Source of the DNA: Colwellia sp.
GTDB taxonomy: Bacteria; Pseudomonadota; Gammaproteobacteria; Enterobacterales; Alteromonadaceae
Assembly: GCA_022969215.1 (NCBI GenBank)
Contig: JALJPA010000011.1
Location: 1-44,510 of the forward strand
Direction of reading: 5' to 3'
Length of the DNA: 44,510 nt
Both the position numbers and the translations under genes were made by a program. This document shows, piece by piece, positions 34,761 through 44,117 of this stretch (position 1 is the stretch's first letter; each line of letters begins with the position of its first letter). The notes under the pieces were generated by a model that was not told the origin of the DNA, made no database searches, and saw only the letters and a list, made by a program, of their open reading frames with translations.

Positions 34761-37268
34761 TTAAGCAGTGGTCAGCTTACTTACATTAGCGTTGCTGATC
34801 ATCTCAATTGCGATGTCAGTTAAATCAGTAACTTCTCCTATGCCAATAGTGTTTTCTAATTGCACTTCAAGATCATGAGCTAGGTCTTTATTCAAACTCT
34901 TTAAATAACTTATCTCGTCACGATAATGCATATTCTGAGCTTTATTACTTTTTTTCAATTCAATCTTTAAAATCGCTGGCTGGCCAAGGCTAGCGACCTT
35001 ATTAGTATATTCTTGTAATTGAGACGACTTCTTTAATACCGCTAAATCACGATACCAAAATGAGTACTCTTCATTTTCATTTTTATCTTTAGGCAAAACA
35101 AGAATGTAGAAAGCACGGGCAGGTAAATCTTGGTAAGCGAGCACGGCGATGATTGATAAACATGACTCTCTAAATTTCTTATTACTCAACAAATTGAGAA
35201 TAAGATTTTCACTGCTCTCATTTTTATAAATAAGATGTTTAAGCGCGGAGTTACCACTAAAGCTTGCTGCATTAATATATTGTTGATGCTTAGTGGCTTT
35301 CAAGTAGAAAGGAATAGAAAAATGATTATGCGCATATATATTTCTCATCGCTTTCTGCAAGCCATAAATACGACTGCCTCGCTTACCACACGCTTCAATG
35401 GTATCAATATGCTGATATAAATACTTTCTTATGGCTCGACAAGCTAAATGCTTACTTTCAATAGTGTTCATTAATAACCGCACTGCGCCATGACCGTCAT
35501 AACCCAGTACAATATATTTTTGTTTTTTAAGCCTACGCTCTTGCTCAATAAAAGGCACCGTTAATTCAATTTCGACTTCTTCCCCTGCTTTGAATTTAGT
35601 TTCTTTAGCTAGGTTGACTAATAAACCCTGAATAGATATGTTTTGCGTCTCACCCGGAATATTTACTACCACATTATTACTGCGTGTTATTGCCATTTTA
35701 AACGATAAAGCGAAGCGATCTTCACTTCTTGATTCATCATTTTCAGCGGTTACTATCTCAGTTTCAGCAAGATCATCAACCGTACTAAGTTGGAAGCGTT
35801 TTGGTAATAAGCTATCTAATTCAGTCACCTCACCATTTATTGGTTGATAGATAGTTTCGTACAAACTGCTTATATCTGAAACTGTGATCATGTGATCGCA
35901 GTCACTAATCACGTCTAACGCAGCTTTAGGAGGAGCCCTATTTAATACCGCCATTTTAGGATGAACATGACAAGGCAGTGCTGATGGTACATAAGCATCT
36001 TCTTTAGCATTAATATAAGACGACGATATTTTAACCACTCTAAAGAGACCGTTTTTGAAATAACGATTAAATACCGCTTTAACACTTTCATCATTAACAA
36101 ATTCGTCGTACCAAATGAGTGAGTAGCTGAAGGTGTCTTTATAACTAGACTTTAATAAAAATGCATATTTCTCAACAGCATTACTTTTATTCAACGCATG
36201 CTGAATATCTTTATGGCCAAGCAACATGGGTAAATAAAAATTTTGTTTTTTATCGCTAAAAAAGTCCCATAATTGGTCATTACCTGACGTTTTCATTGCT
36301 ACTTTTGCATGCCATACATCCTTATTTTTATAACAAAGTAGCGGAATGTCATGGGTTTTATTTAGGTATAACTGCTCATAACCTTTAGAGGTTATCGAGT
36401 CAAATAGTGGTTTGATAAAGAGGTCTGTCGGGCCGATTATGGCTCGTTTTTTTTGCATTAAGTAATGAAAAAACAAAATACGCATTTGTTTATCGGTTAA
36501 TGGCGTGGAGAATTTTAACAGGTATTCGAAGTTATTATTTACTGAGGAGCTTTGACTATCTATGATCTCAAATCCCAGCTCGAGTTCTTTATCAAAATCT
36601 ATTGCTTTATCATGGTCATATAACCATAAATATACTTTGTTAGATTTTATATGCTCAATTTTATTTAACGTCTTAATAATAACTTTTCGGTTATTCATTT
36701 TTTCAATGCTAGCGGTTATACCAACAGTTTTCTTTCCTTGGGAGGTCATGCCCATAATTGGATTGAGAAATACTTTACAAGAAGAGTTAAGTGTCTTTAT
36801 TTCATGAACTATTCTATTTTTATTTACGAGGGGTTTCGGCTCAGTTTTATCTATTGTGAACGTTGAAACTTTACTGCTGTTTTCATTTCCATTCGAGATT
36901 TTACTTTTATTAGCTGCTCTCTGTCGTGCATTTTCAATAACTTCATGATAAATAGCTATGGTGTAAAGGCTTTGATATTCCAGTAGTTTTTGATTAAAAA
37001 ATGCTTTACCTGCTGAATCAAGATAATGGTTAATTTTGTTGTGTTTAACAATTTCACAATCGGTAAAATACACACGTAAATCAATTGATTTAGTTGCTTG
37101 CTGAGCAAGCTTTTTGATTTCATTTTTAACGGCAAGATGTTGACCGCTACTTTCTTCTGGCAGCAGTTTTTGAACAAGGTACTCGAGTCTGTCATTGCTC
37201 GCATAAGGAACTAAACTTAATATTTGTTTTGTAAACTTTGCTAAGTGAGGACTTATTGTACTGCTCAT
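34761..37268 (-). CDS. Large PilZ-domain protein
   Basis: About 835 residues from the ATG at 37268, which is preceded by AAGGTG; an upstream in-frame GTG at 37280 lies in that site. The PilZ domain lies in the central third (EDRFALSFKMAITRS then TQNISIQGLLVNLA, the D/NxSxxG box), which would bind c-di-GMP, although the first Arg motif is less clear. The long N- and C-terminal regions (about 500 and 220 residues) are helical and carry no catalytic motif I recognise. No signal peptide. With the GGDEF-EAL and EAL-HDOD genes it makes three c-di-GMP-related genes in this window. Confidence 0.8.
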   Translation of the reverse strand: MSSTISPHLAKFTKQILSLVPYASNDRLEYLVQKLLPEESSGQHLAVKNEIKKLAQQATKSIDLRVYFTDCEIVKHNKINHYLDSAGKAFFNQKLLEYQSLYTIAIYHEVIENARQRAANKSKISNGNENSSKVSTFTIDKTEPKPLVNKNRIVHEIKTLNSSCKVFLNPIMGMTSQGKKTVGITASIEKMNNRKVIIKTLNKIEHIKSNKVYLWLYDHDKAIDFDKELELGFEIIDSQSSSVNNNFEYLLKFSTPLTDKQMRILFFHYLMQKKRAIIGPTDLFIKPLFDSITSKGYEQLYLNKTHDIPLLCYKNKDVWHAKVAMKTSGNDQLWDFFSDKKQNFYLPMLLGHKDIQHALNKSNAVEKYAFLLKSSYKDTFSYSLIWYDEFVNDESVKAVFNRYFKNGLFRVVKISSSYINAKEDAYVPSALPCHVHPKMAVLNRAPPKAALDVISDCDHMITVSDISSLYETIYQPINGEVTELDSLLPKRFQLSTVDDLAETEIVTAENDESRSEDRFALSFKMAITRSNNVVVNIPGETQNISIQGLLVNLAKETKFKAGEEVEIELTVPFIEQERRLKKQKYIVLGYDGHGAVRLLMNTIESKHLACRAIRKYLYQHIDTIEACGKRGSRIYGLQKAMRNIYAHNHFSIPFYLKATKHQQYINAASFSGNSALKHLIYKNESSENLILNLLSNKKFRESCLSIIAVLAYQDLPARAFYILVLPKDKNENEEYSFWYRDLAVLKKSSQLQEYTNKVASLGQPAILKIELKKSNKAQNMHYRDEISYLKSLNKDLAHDLEVQLENTIGIGEVTDLTDIAIEMISNANVSKLTTA

Positions 37269-37807
37269 TAGTCGTTGCACCTTATCTTTTTACATGAACA
37301 TCTTTGAACATATTTTAAAATATTCAAATCATATATTTAGGTCAGGTTGTTGCGATACAATAATATTTACGGCTAATAAATTAAGCCTTCATTATTCCGT
37401 ATACGTTAATAAATGATATTTTTAGATTGAATAACATTTACCAGCCAACATTCACTTTCCCACAAAGTAGTCAATCCGACAAAACAGCCTATTTTTAAGC
37501 TCAAAAAAAACAAATCATCATCAGTTTGTCTCAAGTCTAAACATAGTTCCATAAAAACTGTGCATTTATTGCACTGAGTCAGATTAAGCTTTTCACCGGC
37601 TTAGGTCAACAATGCCTATAAAAAAGCCAGCACAATTAAATAGCGATTTGTAAAATTAAAAAATGCTTTTTTACTTTACTTCTTTTGTTAATTATACATT
37701 TTTTTTACTTGTTGTTACTATTTTGTTAACTTCAAATGGTTAACAAAAAACAATACTATTAAATTTATTATTTTAATTATTAATAAGTAATGTCATCAGA
37801 GGAAGTT
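37269..37807. other. Long AT-rich non-coding divergent region
   Basis: About 540 bp between the PilZ (minus) and DUF885 (plus) starts. Strongly AT-rich near 37660-37790. No gene or clear operator seen. Confidence 0.5.
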
Positions 37808-39634
37808 ATGGTTAAAAAAATATTTAAATGGCTTGGAGTTATGCTGCTTACAGTAATAGTGGTTGCTGGCAGTTTCGCCGCTTATGAATGGAATGCTGAT
37901 AAACCCTTGAGGTTTCGATCTTTTGTCGATCGAGAAGTATTAAAAATGGCCTTTGAAAGCCCTGAAACATTAACCTCTTTAGGTTTTTTGGAATCAGTGG
38001 GCATCACTGGACATAATGGTAAACTTGATGACGCAAGCCTTGCTAAAGCCGATGAATTATTTGTTAAGTTAAAGCAAGTACATAAAACACTTAATTCATA
38101 CCAAGATGACAGTTTAAGTGAGGCAGATATTCTTTCTAAAGAAATTGCACTTTATTTACTGGATCTTGCCAAAAATTCTGAACGGTTCCGCTATCATAGT
38201 TACCCAGTAAACCAGCTGTTTGGCATACAAAATGGTTACCCAAGCTTTATGGAAGCTCAACACCAAATTCATAGCAGCGATGATGTTGAAAACTATTTAT
38301 CGCGTTTAATGTTAGTGAAGGGTAAATTCACTCAAGAACTCGAAGGAATAAGGTTGAGGGAAGAAAAAGGAATTATTCCACCCTTATTTGTGATTGAGCG
38401 TGTACTTGAAGAAATGAACACTTTTGTCGGTAAACCAATAGAGGAAAATATTCTCTATACCTCGTTGGCGAAAAAGATGATTGAAAGCGGTAATATTAGT
38501 AATGATGAACAAGTTAAATTGCTAGCTAAAGCGAAAAGTAATATTAATGATTATGTGCACCCAGCCTATAAATCATTAATTGACTACTTTACTAATTTAA
38601 AATCAAAAGCAACTAATGACGACGGTTTCTGGCGCTTACCTAACGGCGAGGAAGCCTACATAAACTCGTTAAAATTCTTCACCACTACCGATTACACACC
38701 TCAATATATTCATGATATTGGCTTAAACGAAGTAAATCGTATCCAGTCAGACATCATGACTATTCTTAAAGAGCAAAACTATGATGTTGCTCAAGGCTTT
38801 AGTGTCGCTATAGAAAATTTAGCTGCGCAAGAGAGCTTTTATTACGAAGACAGTGATGCTGGCCGGGCACAAATACTGGTTGATTATCAAAAAATTCTTG
38901 ATGAAATAGATACCGGTTTAGACTCTGCATTTAGAATTCGCCCTAAAGCGGGCATGGAAGTTGTTAGAATTCCTGAGTTTAAAGAAAAAACCGCACCAGG
39001 CGCTTATTATCAGCAGCCAGCCATTGATGGTAGTCGTCCAGGGCGATTTTTTGCGAATTTATATGATATTAAAGCGACCCCTAAATACGCAATGCGAACA
39101 TTGGCTTATCATGAAGGTATTCCTGGCCACCATTTTCAAATCGCGGTTGCTATGGAATTAGAAGGCTTACCACTATTTAGAAAGTTTTCCCCTTTTACCG
39201 CTTATGTAGAAGGTTGGGCGCTGTATAGTGAATACCTTGCATGGGAAATGGGTTTTCAAGACGACCCTTTCGATAATATTGGCCGTTTGCAAGCTGAGCT
39301 ATTTAGAGCAGTGCGCTTAGTGGTTGACACCGGGATTCATTATAAAAGATGGACCCGAGAGCAAGCTATTGATTACATGAAAGAGAATACCGGTATGGCA
39401 CAATCTGATGTTGTTTCTGAGATTGAGCGTTACATTGTAATGCCCGGCCAAGCTACGTCATATAAAGTGGGGATGATGAAAATTTTAGACTTACGAGAGA
39501 AAGCAAAACTCGCGCTGGGAAATAAATTTGATCTACGAAATTTTCATGATGTAGTGTTAAAAAATGGTGCTGTTCCTCTTAATATTCTGGAACGTTTCAT
39601 TGATGATTATATAGCAGAGACGTTGACGCAGTAG
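37808..39634 (+). CDS. DUF885-family zinc-peptidase-like membrane protein
   Basis: About 608 residues from the ATG at 37808, which has AGAGGAA just upstream; an in-frame ATG at 37790 lacks a ribosome site. One N-terminal hydrophobic helix (VMLLTVIVVAGSFAA) anchors it to the inner membrane with the rest in the periplasm. The DUF885 metallopeptidase-like motif HEGIPGHH (about residue 435) and a downstream YVEGWALYSEYLAWEMG with the second zinc-ligand Glu are intact. The family is likely to be zinc-dependent hydrolases, but no substrate is known to me. It is convergent with the DUF5610-like gene. Confidence 0.88.
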   Translation: MVKKIFKWLGVMLLTVIVVAGSFAAYEWNADKPLRFRSFVDREVLKMAFESPETLTSLGFLESVGITGHNGKLDDASLAKADELFVKLKQVHKTLNSYQDDSLSEADILSKEIALYLLDLAKNSERFRYHSYPVNQLFGIQNGYPSFMEAQHQIHSSDDVENYLSRLMLVKGKFTQELEGIRLREEKGIIPPLFVIERVLEEMNTFVGKPIEENILYTSLAKKMIESGNISNDEQVKLLAKAKSNINDYVHPAYKSLIDYFTNLKSKATNDDGFWRLPNGEEAYINSLKFFTTTDYTPQYIHDIGLNEVNRIQSDIMTILKEQNYDVAQGFSVAIENLAAQESFYYEDSDAGRAQILVDYQKILDEIDTGLDSAFRIRPKAGMEVVRIPEFKEKTAPGAYYQQPAIDGSRPGRFFANLYDIKATPKYAMRTLAYHEGIPGHHFQIAVAMELEGLPLFRKFSPFTAYVEGWALYSEYLAWEMGFQDDPFDNIGRLQAELFRAVRLVVDTGIHYKRWTREQAIDYMKENTGMAQSDVVSEIERYIVMPGQATSYKVGMMKILDLREKAKLALGNKFDLRNFHDVVLKNGAVPLNILERFIDDYIAETLTQ

Positions 39635-39667
39635 TTTTTCAGCAATTACTTCTTGTAGAAATAGTTT

Positions 39668-39706
39668 AGCAGCAGAGTAAGATTATTTTTAATTTACTCT
39701 GCTGCT
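39668..39706. terminator. Bidirectional terminator between convergent genes
   Basis: AGCAGCAGAGTAA and TTACTCTGCTGCT are perfect 13-bp arms around a 13-nt AT-rich loop, between the DUF885 and DUF5610-like stops. ATTATTT follows on the plus strand. Confidence 0.75.
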
Positions 39707-39728
39707 ATTATTTAAGCAATAACCTAAG

Positions 39729-40346
39729 TTATTCTTCCTTTTTCTTACTAAAAGAATCGACAAAAGACTGCAATCCCTGTTGAACTAACTCATAGGTTTT
39801 ATCAATATTAGTGGCAATATCTCCTCCTAATACTTTTAAAGCACCAAGAATATCTTTGGCTTCAGCAAAACCTTGGTCTATGCCGCTACTGATAATATCA
39901 ACAAAAGCCGTTAATGATTCTTCTTCATTCATTTCTGGATGTTGCTCTCGGTAAGAAGCTAGGAACTGGGTGCTAAAAGCAACAATACGCTCTGCCGTCG
40001 CTTCGGGGCCAAAATCTATACCGGATTCATAAGCCTCTTCAACGTTACTATCAACGCCTCCCGCTTTAAGCGCTTCATTTATTCCCTGTAAAGCAGTTTT
40101 TAATAGCAGGGACAGTGGTTGGTCGCCGATTGATTTACTGAATTTTAGTGAAGATTCAATAATGGCGGCGTTAAGTTGCTTTTTCTGGCTGACAGAAATA
40201 GGCTCTTTAACCTCTGTCATTTTTTTATCCTGGGCAATACCCGGTACTTGCTGCCCCATGGCGCCGCTGTCTTTTTTATCCTGCGCTTTTGCTAACGAGC
40301 GAACATCTTGGTTAAATCTCGCATCAGGGTTAATTGATGAACTCAT
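39729..40346 (-). CDS. DUF5610-like cytoplasmic protein
   Basis: A 205-residue protein, mostly helical, with no signal peptide or membrane segment. The segment SIGDQPLSLLLKTALQGINEAL followed by FGPEATAERIVAFSTQFLAS matches the DUF5610 pattern I remember. The N-terminus (to about residue 55) is a polar, disordered-looking linker rich in Asp/Lys/Gln, and the C-terminus is basic/acidic (SFSKKKEE). Function unknown. It is convergent with the DUF885 gene. Confidence 0.7.
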   Translation of the reverse strand: MSSSINPDARFNQDVRSLAKAQDKKDSGAMGQQVPGIAQDKKMTEVKEPISVSQKKQLNAAIIESSLKFSKSIGDQPLSLLLKTALQGINEALKAGGVDSNVEEAYESGIDFGPEATAERIVAFSTQFLASYREQHPEMNEEESLTAFVDIISSGIDQGFAEAKDILGALKVLGGDIATNIDKTYELVQQGLQSFVDSFSKKKEE

Positions 40347-40629
40347 AATAGCTACCTTAATTTATCAATGTCTATATAAGAAGTATCGGCATGGTGAAGT
40401 ATAACTTAAGCCTTAACTGTATGAATTAAACCCAGCTGGATTAGCCATTAATCACTAAGCTTTTAATTGGTATTTCGCGGTTAGAGCTAAGGCATGCTGA
40501 TAAATAGGGGTATAAAGAAATCCAGTAAATAAAAGTCATCAATAAGAGTAATACATAGAGGTTAGAGCATAATGATTAAATGTACTCAGCCTCTATTTTT
40601 ACTTTTCGATTATATTTATGCTCAATAAA

Positions 40630-41214
40630 TTATTTTCCGAGCATATCCCTTTTTAGATCCTTATCGACCGGGCTAGTACCCAACCAAATTGACAATAATG
40701 CTTGGCGAAAGGCTTCGTTATGAATGCTAATTAAAGGTTTATTATTTTTTAATATATGAACACCGACATTGGGTTCACTGATAAAAGTAAATTGGTCCTG
40801 TTTCTCTATTGGCTGGTCAAAAACAGAAATAAACTCAGTGATATGAGCATCTATTGCTTTGCTATCGCCATCGGAGGCAAGTTTAAAGCCCTGTTCAATT
40901 GAATCCAGCATTCTGGTCGAGGTGATCAAACCGGAAACAATATTCAAACGAATGGCTTTAATACTCTGACTGTTAAGCACTGCATAGCTCTTAGTTGCGC
41001 TTAATCTTTTACTGTTGATTTCTGGTTCACTAAATAGACTTGCCACATAGAGATTGATAAAAAACTTGCTCCGAACCCCCGTCCCTTGTACTAACAGGGT
41101 TTTATCATCAAAACTAATAGACTCAGAAATATCAATATCAGCAACACTTTTGGCGCCAACATTAATGGACAAACTCAAGAGTATAATGGCAAGTGTATTT
41201 ATCAACGGCTTCAT
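40630..41214 (-). CDS. Exported chalcone isomerase-like protein
   Basis: 194 residues from the ATG at 41214, preceded by AGGAAAAATT; the ATG nine codons earlier lacks this. A signal peptide (MKPLINTLAIILLSLSINVGAKS) gives periplasmic localisation. The chalcone-isomerase-like fold signature VQGTGVRSKFFINLYVASLF is clear. Bacterial exported members are not flavonoid enzymes and probably bind fatty acids or other hydrophobic ligands (family knowledge). It is monocistronic, preceded by an AT-rich region. Confidence 0.85.
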   Translation of the reverse strand: MKPLINTLAIILLSLSINVGAKSVADIDISESISFDDKTLLVQGTGVRSKFFINLYVASLFSEPEINSKRLSATKSYAVLNSQSIKAIRLNIVSGLITSTRMLDSIEQGFKLASDGDSKAIDAHITEFISVFDQPIEKQDQFTFISEPNVGVHILKNNKPLISIHNEAFRQALLSIWLGTSPVDKDLKRDMLGK

Positions 41215-41683
41215 AATTTTTCCTAGTAGGTTACAACTCATAAATTGTTAATATGCAGGTATGATTTTTAATCTTTAATTGTTAATTTTTAATTTTTAAT
41301 TTTTACTGCTATTTAAAAGTGAATAATGCATTCAGTTGTTTAAAAATAAGAAATGCAGATTAACAGTCTTAACAACAAAGCGATGTAAAGTATTCCAGCT
41401 AAATCGTTGTAAAGTGTGATGAATTTCATGGTTGGTATGCTGATAGTTTTATTTTGTTAGAAGGAGTGATTAATATTCACCTTTTGTTGAGTTCATCATT
41501 CAACATGACGTTTGCTCTGCTACGTCACTGTGGCGACTACACGAAAAACAACGAGCCCCCCTTTGATCCAACTGGCTAAGTTACTGATTTATGCAACGGC
41601 TGAATTTTGTACATTTGAAAGCTATTTTATTACCTAAAATGCAGTTAGAATAAGCTGGATTTTTACTCAGAAGACATTTTTCC
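41215..41683. other. Long non-coding divergent region
   Basis: About 470 bp between the chalcone-isomerase-like (minus) and TIGR02285-like (plus) genes. It contains an AT-rich TTTTTAATTTTTAATTTTTA run near 41283-41303. No supported gene. Confidence 0.5.
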
Positions 41684-42634
41684 TTGAAGCTATTTCCCTC
41701 ACCACCAATGCTAGCCACGTTCATTAGCATTGCTATTTTTATTAGCGCTTTTTATAGTATTACTCACAGCGCCACAGCGCAAAGTGAGCAAATAAATAAA
41801 AAAGTAGTTAAAGAAAGAATTCTTTGGTTAGTAGAGGACAAGATTGAAAATATAGATCTTTTAGCTAAAACCTCTGCTGAAACGTCAACCGCTTCCTATA
41901 TCGAAAACCTAATCATTCAACAGTTAAAACAATTCAAAAAATATGATGTTCGCATAGTACGAGTGACAGCACCGCGAATAATTAAAACACTTAACAGCAA
42001 TGATAATGCCTGTGTCGCCAATAGAGCGATCACACCAGACCGCAAGGAATACTCGCTTTTTTCAGATCCGCAAAGCTTTTACCTGACCCATAAACTTTAC
42101 CGCTTTAATGCCAAATCCCCTTTACCTAACGAACTATTCAATGCCGAAGGAGAAATTAAAGATCTGCCTAGTGTATTTAGAGCATTACCGAAAAAAATTA
42201 TGGGTATTGCCCAGGATGTATCTTTTGGTAATTTTCTTGACCAGCAAATAAAACAGATAAACCCAGTAAACATCTATTACCGCGGCGGCACTCAGCGAGT
42301 AAGAGCGCTAGGATCAATGTTATATAAATCACGGGTTGATTTTGTCCTAGCCTTACCGGTAGATATAACCCCAAATGAAGCACAAATACCACTACTAGAG
42401 CAATACACCATTGCTGGTGCGCCTCCTTACCTTATTGCACACTTTAACTGTTCAAAAAGTGAATTGGGCCAAGGGGTAATTAACGATATTAATAAAATAT
42501 TAGCCAAGGTTTATCAAACTAAAGACTATTACCAAGCACACAACAAATGGTTTTCAAACAAGCAATTAATCGGCTTACAAACATTTTTAGCTGAAAGGTT
42601 CTCTGAAAAAAAATACCTAGAGCCAACGAAATAA
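41684..42634 (+). CDS. Periplasmic TIGR02285-like solute-binding-type protein
   Basis: 316 residues from a TTG start at 41684; an alternative ATG at 41708 lacks a ribosome site. A signal peptide (ATFISIAIFISAFYSITHSA) is followed by a domain reading like a degenerate family-3 solute-binding protein. The segments ACVANRAITPDRKEYSLFSDP and FGNFLDQQIKQINP are of the type described as TIGR02285 (from memory). No ABC transporter genes are adjacent. Function unknown. Confidence 0.7.
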   Translation: MKLFPSPPMLATFISIAIFISAFYSITHSATAQSEQINKKVVKERILWLVEDKIENIDLLAKTSAETSTASYIENLIIQQLKQFKKYDVRIVRVTAPRIIKTLNSNDNACVANRAITPDRKEYSLFSDPQSFYLTHKLYRFNAKSPLPNELFNAEGEIKDLPSVFRALPKKIMGIAQDVSFGNFLDQQIKQINPVNIYYRGGTQRVRALGSMLYKSRVDFVLALPVDITPNEAQIPLLEQYTIAGAPPYLIAHFNCSKSELGQGVINDINKILAKVYQTKDYYQAHNKWFSNKQLIGLQTFLAERFSEKKYLEPTK

Positions 42635-42662
42635 TACTCACTTTTTAATATTGTGAATAATA

Positions 42663-42703
42663 GCGTCAGAGTAATGTAATTTGAGTGAATTTAACTTTGA
42701 CGC
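42663..42703. terminator. Possible convergent terminator
   Basis: GCGTCAGAGT and ACTTTGACGC form a 10-bp stem with one G-U pair, between convergent genes. The loop is long and no T-tract follows. Confidence 0.4.
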
Positions 42704-42751
42704 CATATATCATCTTTATTACTTTAATAACCTTATAAGTAAGAAAGCAGC

Positions 42752-43474
42752 TTACTCTGGTTTTTTGAATAATAGCGTGAAACGATCTGAGTTACCTCGC
42801 ACGGTTTTTCGTCCAACTTCAAAACGTAATTCGTCATCTGATTTGTAATGTAAGTTAGAGTAATCCACTAAAACAAAACCCGCTTGTTGAATTTCTTTAA
42901 TGGCAAGAACAGGGTCAAAACGACGACCATTTTCATCATTTTTCTTTTGCATATGTCTGCGAGTATGATCGACTACACCATATATTCCGCCAGGTTTTAA
43001 TGCTTTATAAGCCGCTTTGTTTACACTGACACGTTCATTTTCATCAAAGTTATGGTAGTTGCGAAATGTTAATACCGCATCAAGATCGTTTATATTAAAG
43101 TTAAGGTTTTCGAATTCATAACCTTCACTACCGATTAATTTAACTTTATCAAAAGGATTTTGTTTCAACAGTGATTCTTTAAGCCCTTTGGTACCTAGAC
43201 TTAAATAAAATTGTCCCTTATCGCGAAGAGCTGGTGCAAGTAGTTTGGTGTACCAGCCACCACCAGGTACTAATTCTAATACCCTCATATCATCTTTTAT
43301 GCCGAAAAACTGCAACGTTTCCACTGGCTTTCTGTTGCTATCTCGAGCTTTTTCTCTGTCGGTACGTATATCTGACGACATTGCTTGTTTGATACTTTCA
43401 GAAAAGTCTGCGGCAAAAAGTCCTGGAGAAGATAATGTGGTTGCCATTAATAAGGGTAAAAATAATTTTCGCAT
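42752..43474 (-). CDS. Exported SAM-dependent methyltransferase-like protein
   Basis: A 240-residue protein with a signal peptide (LFLPLLMATTLSSPGLFAAD) and a class I methyltransferase Rossmann core. The SAM-binding motif I is VLELVPGGGWYTK, an acidic residue follows further along, and a motif-IV-like DAVLTFRNYHNF and motif-V-like LKPGGIYGVVDHTRR are present. This is the COG4798 group, in which the methyltransferase domain is exported. S-adenosylmethionine is not normally periplasmic, so enzyme activity there is uncertain. GGA lies before the ATG. It is monocistronic and convergent with the TIGR02285-like gene. Confidence 0.85.
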   Translation of the reverse strand: MRKLFLPLLMATTLSSPGLFAADFSESIKQAMSSDIRTDREKARDSNRKPVETLQFFGIKDDMRVLELVPGGGWYTKLLAPALRDKGQFYLSLGTKGLKESLLKQNPFDKVKLIGSEGYEFENLNFNINDLDAVLTFRNYHNFDENERVSVNKAAYKALKPGGIYGVVDHTRRHMQKKNDENGRRFDPVLAIKEIQQAGFVLVDYSNLHYKSDDELRFEVGRKTVRGNSDRFTLLFKKPE

Positions 43475-43967
43475 GAATACTTCCTTTCAATTGTTGTTAT
43501 AAATGTAATCGCAACGCTTATTGCGATTTATTTAACTCGATTGAAGCAAGGTCAGTAAAAATAGTCTTATGATAAATCTATAATTTGCCATTATAGATTT
43601 ATCATAGAAATACTCTGATTAATTTACGTACGATATTTGCTTATAATTTATGTTGAGTTCAGAATTCTGCTTGGGGTTTTGTTTGCCTGCTTGGCAATCG
43701 CGATAGAAAAATATAGTAGACCTAGAATAAATAGTCGGTGCACAACGATGAGACATAACTAGAATATATTTTTTCGTATTTTCAATAACTCCCCACACAT
43801 CGAAACAACATATCATTAACGTTCCATTTATTATTTTTTTACAAAAAAATAAACCTCAAATTAAAGTAAAAAAATCCACTTTATAACTTTATATTTATTA
43901 GTTACTTACGACGCTTTTGTCTTTAAAGACATTTTCACGTTAAACACTATTTCTAGTAAAATAGCTA
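43475..43967. other. AT-rich non-coding region
   Basis: Between the methyltransferase start and the palindrome there is no supported gene. A minus-strand open frame at 43619-43816 has random composition and no ribosome site. A palindrome at 43568-43606 is listed separately. Confidence 0.5.
43568..43606. repeat. Orphan perfect AT-rich palindrome
   Basis: TATGATAAATCTATAAT and ATTATAGATTTATCATA are perfect 17-bp arms around TTGCC, about 95 bp upstream of the methyltransferase start. No gene ends into it, so it is not an obvious terminator. It could be an operator for the methyltransferase or part of a small transcript. Confidence 0.6.
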
Positions 43968-43985
43968 TTTGACAGCGCTGTCAAA
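43968..43985. promoter_or_regulatory. Perfect 18-bp palindrome, NagR-like LacI-family operator
   Basis: TTTGACAGCGCTGTCAAA is perfectly self-complementary and about 130 bp upstream of a secreted chitin-binding protein. The core TGACAGCGCTGTCA matches my recollection of the operator of NagR, a LacI-family repressor of chitin and N-acetylglucosamine genes in Shewanella and other Alteromonadales (unverified). It contains TTGACA, a consensus -35 box, so a bound repressor would block a promoter placed here. A good -10 box is not evident. Confidence 0.65.
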
Positions 43986-44117
43986 TGCATGATAGCTTGA
44001 AATACGCATGAAAAACATACAAAAAACATAAGGCAATACAGGGGCGTTTAAACAACAAACTTCAGGCATTGTCCATGCGGTATTAAAAAAATAATAAATT
44101 AAATATGGGGAATTTGA

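Noticed and set aside
43619-43816. 65-residue minus-strand open frame
   Set aside because: No ribosome site and non-protein-like composition; left as non-coding.
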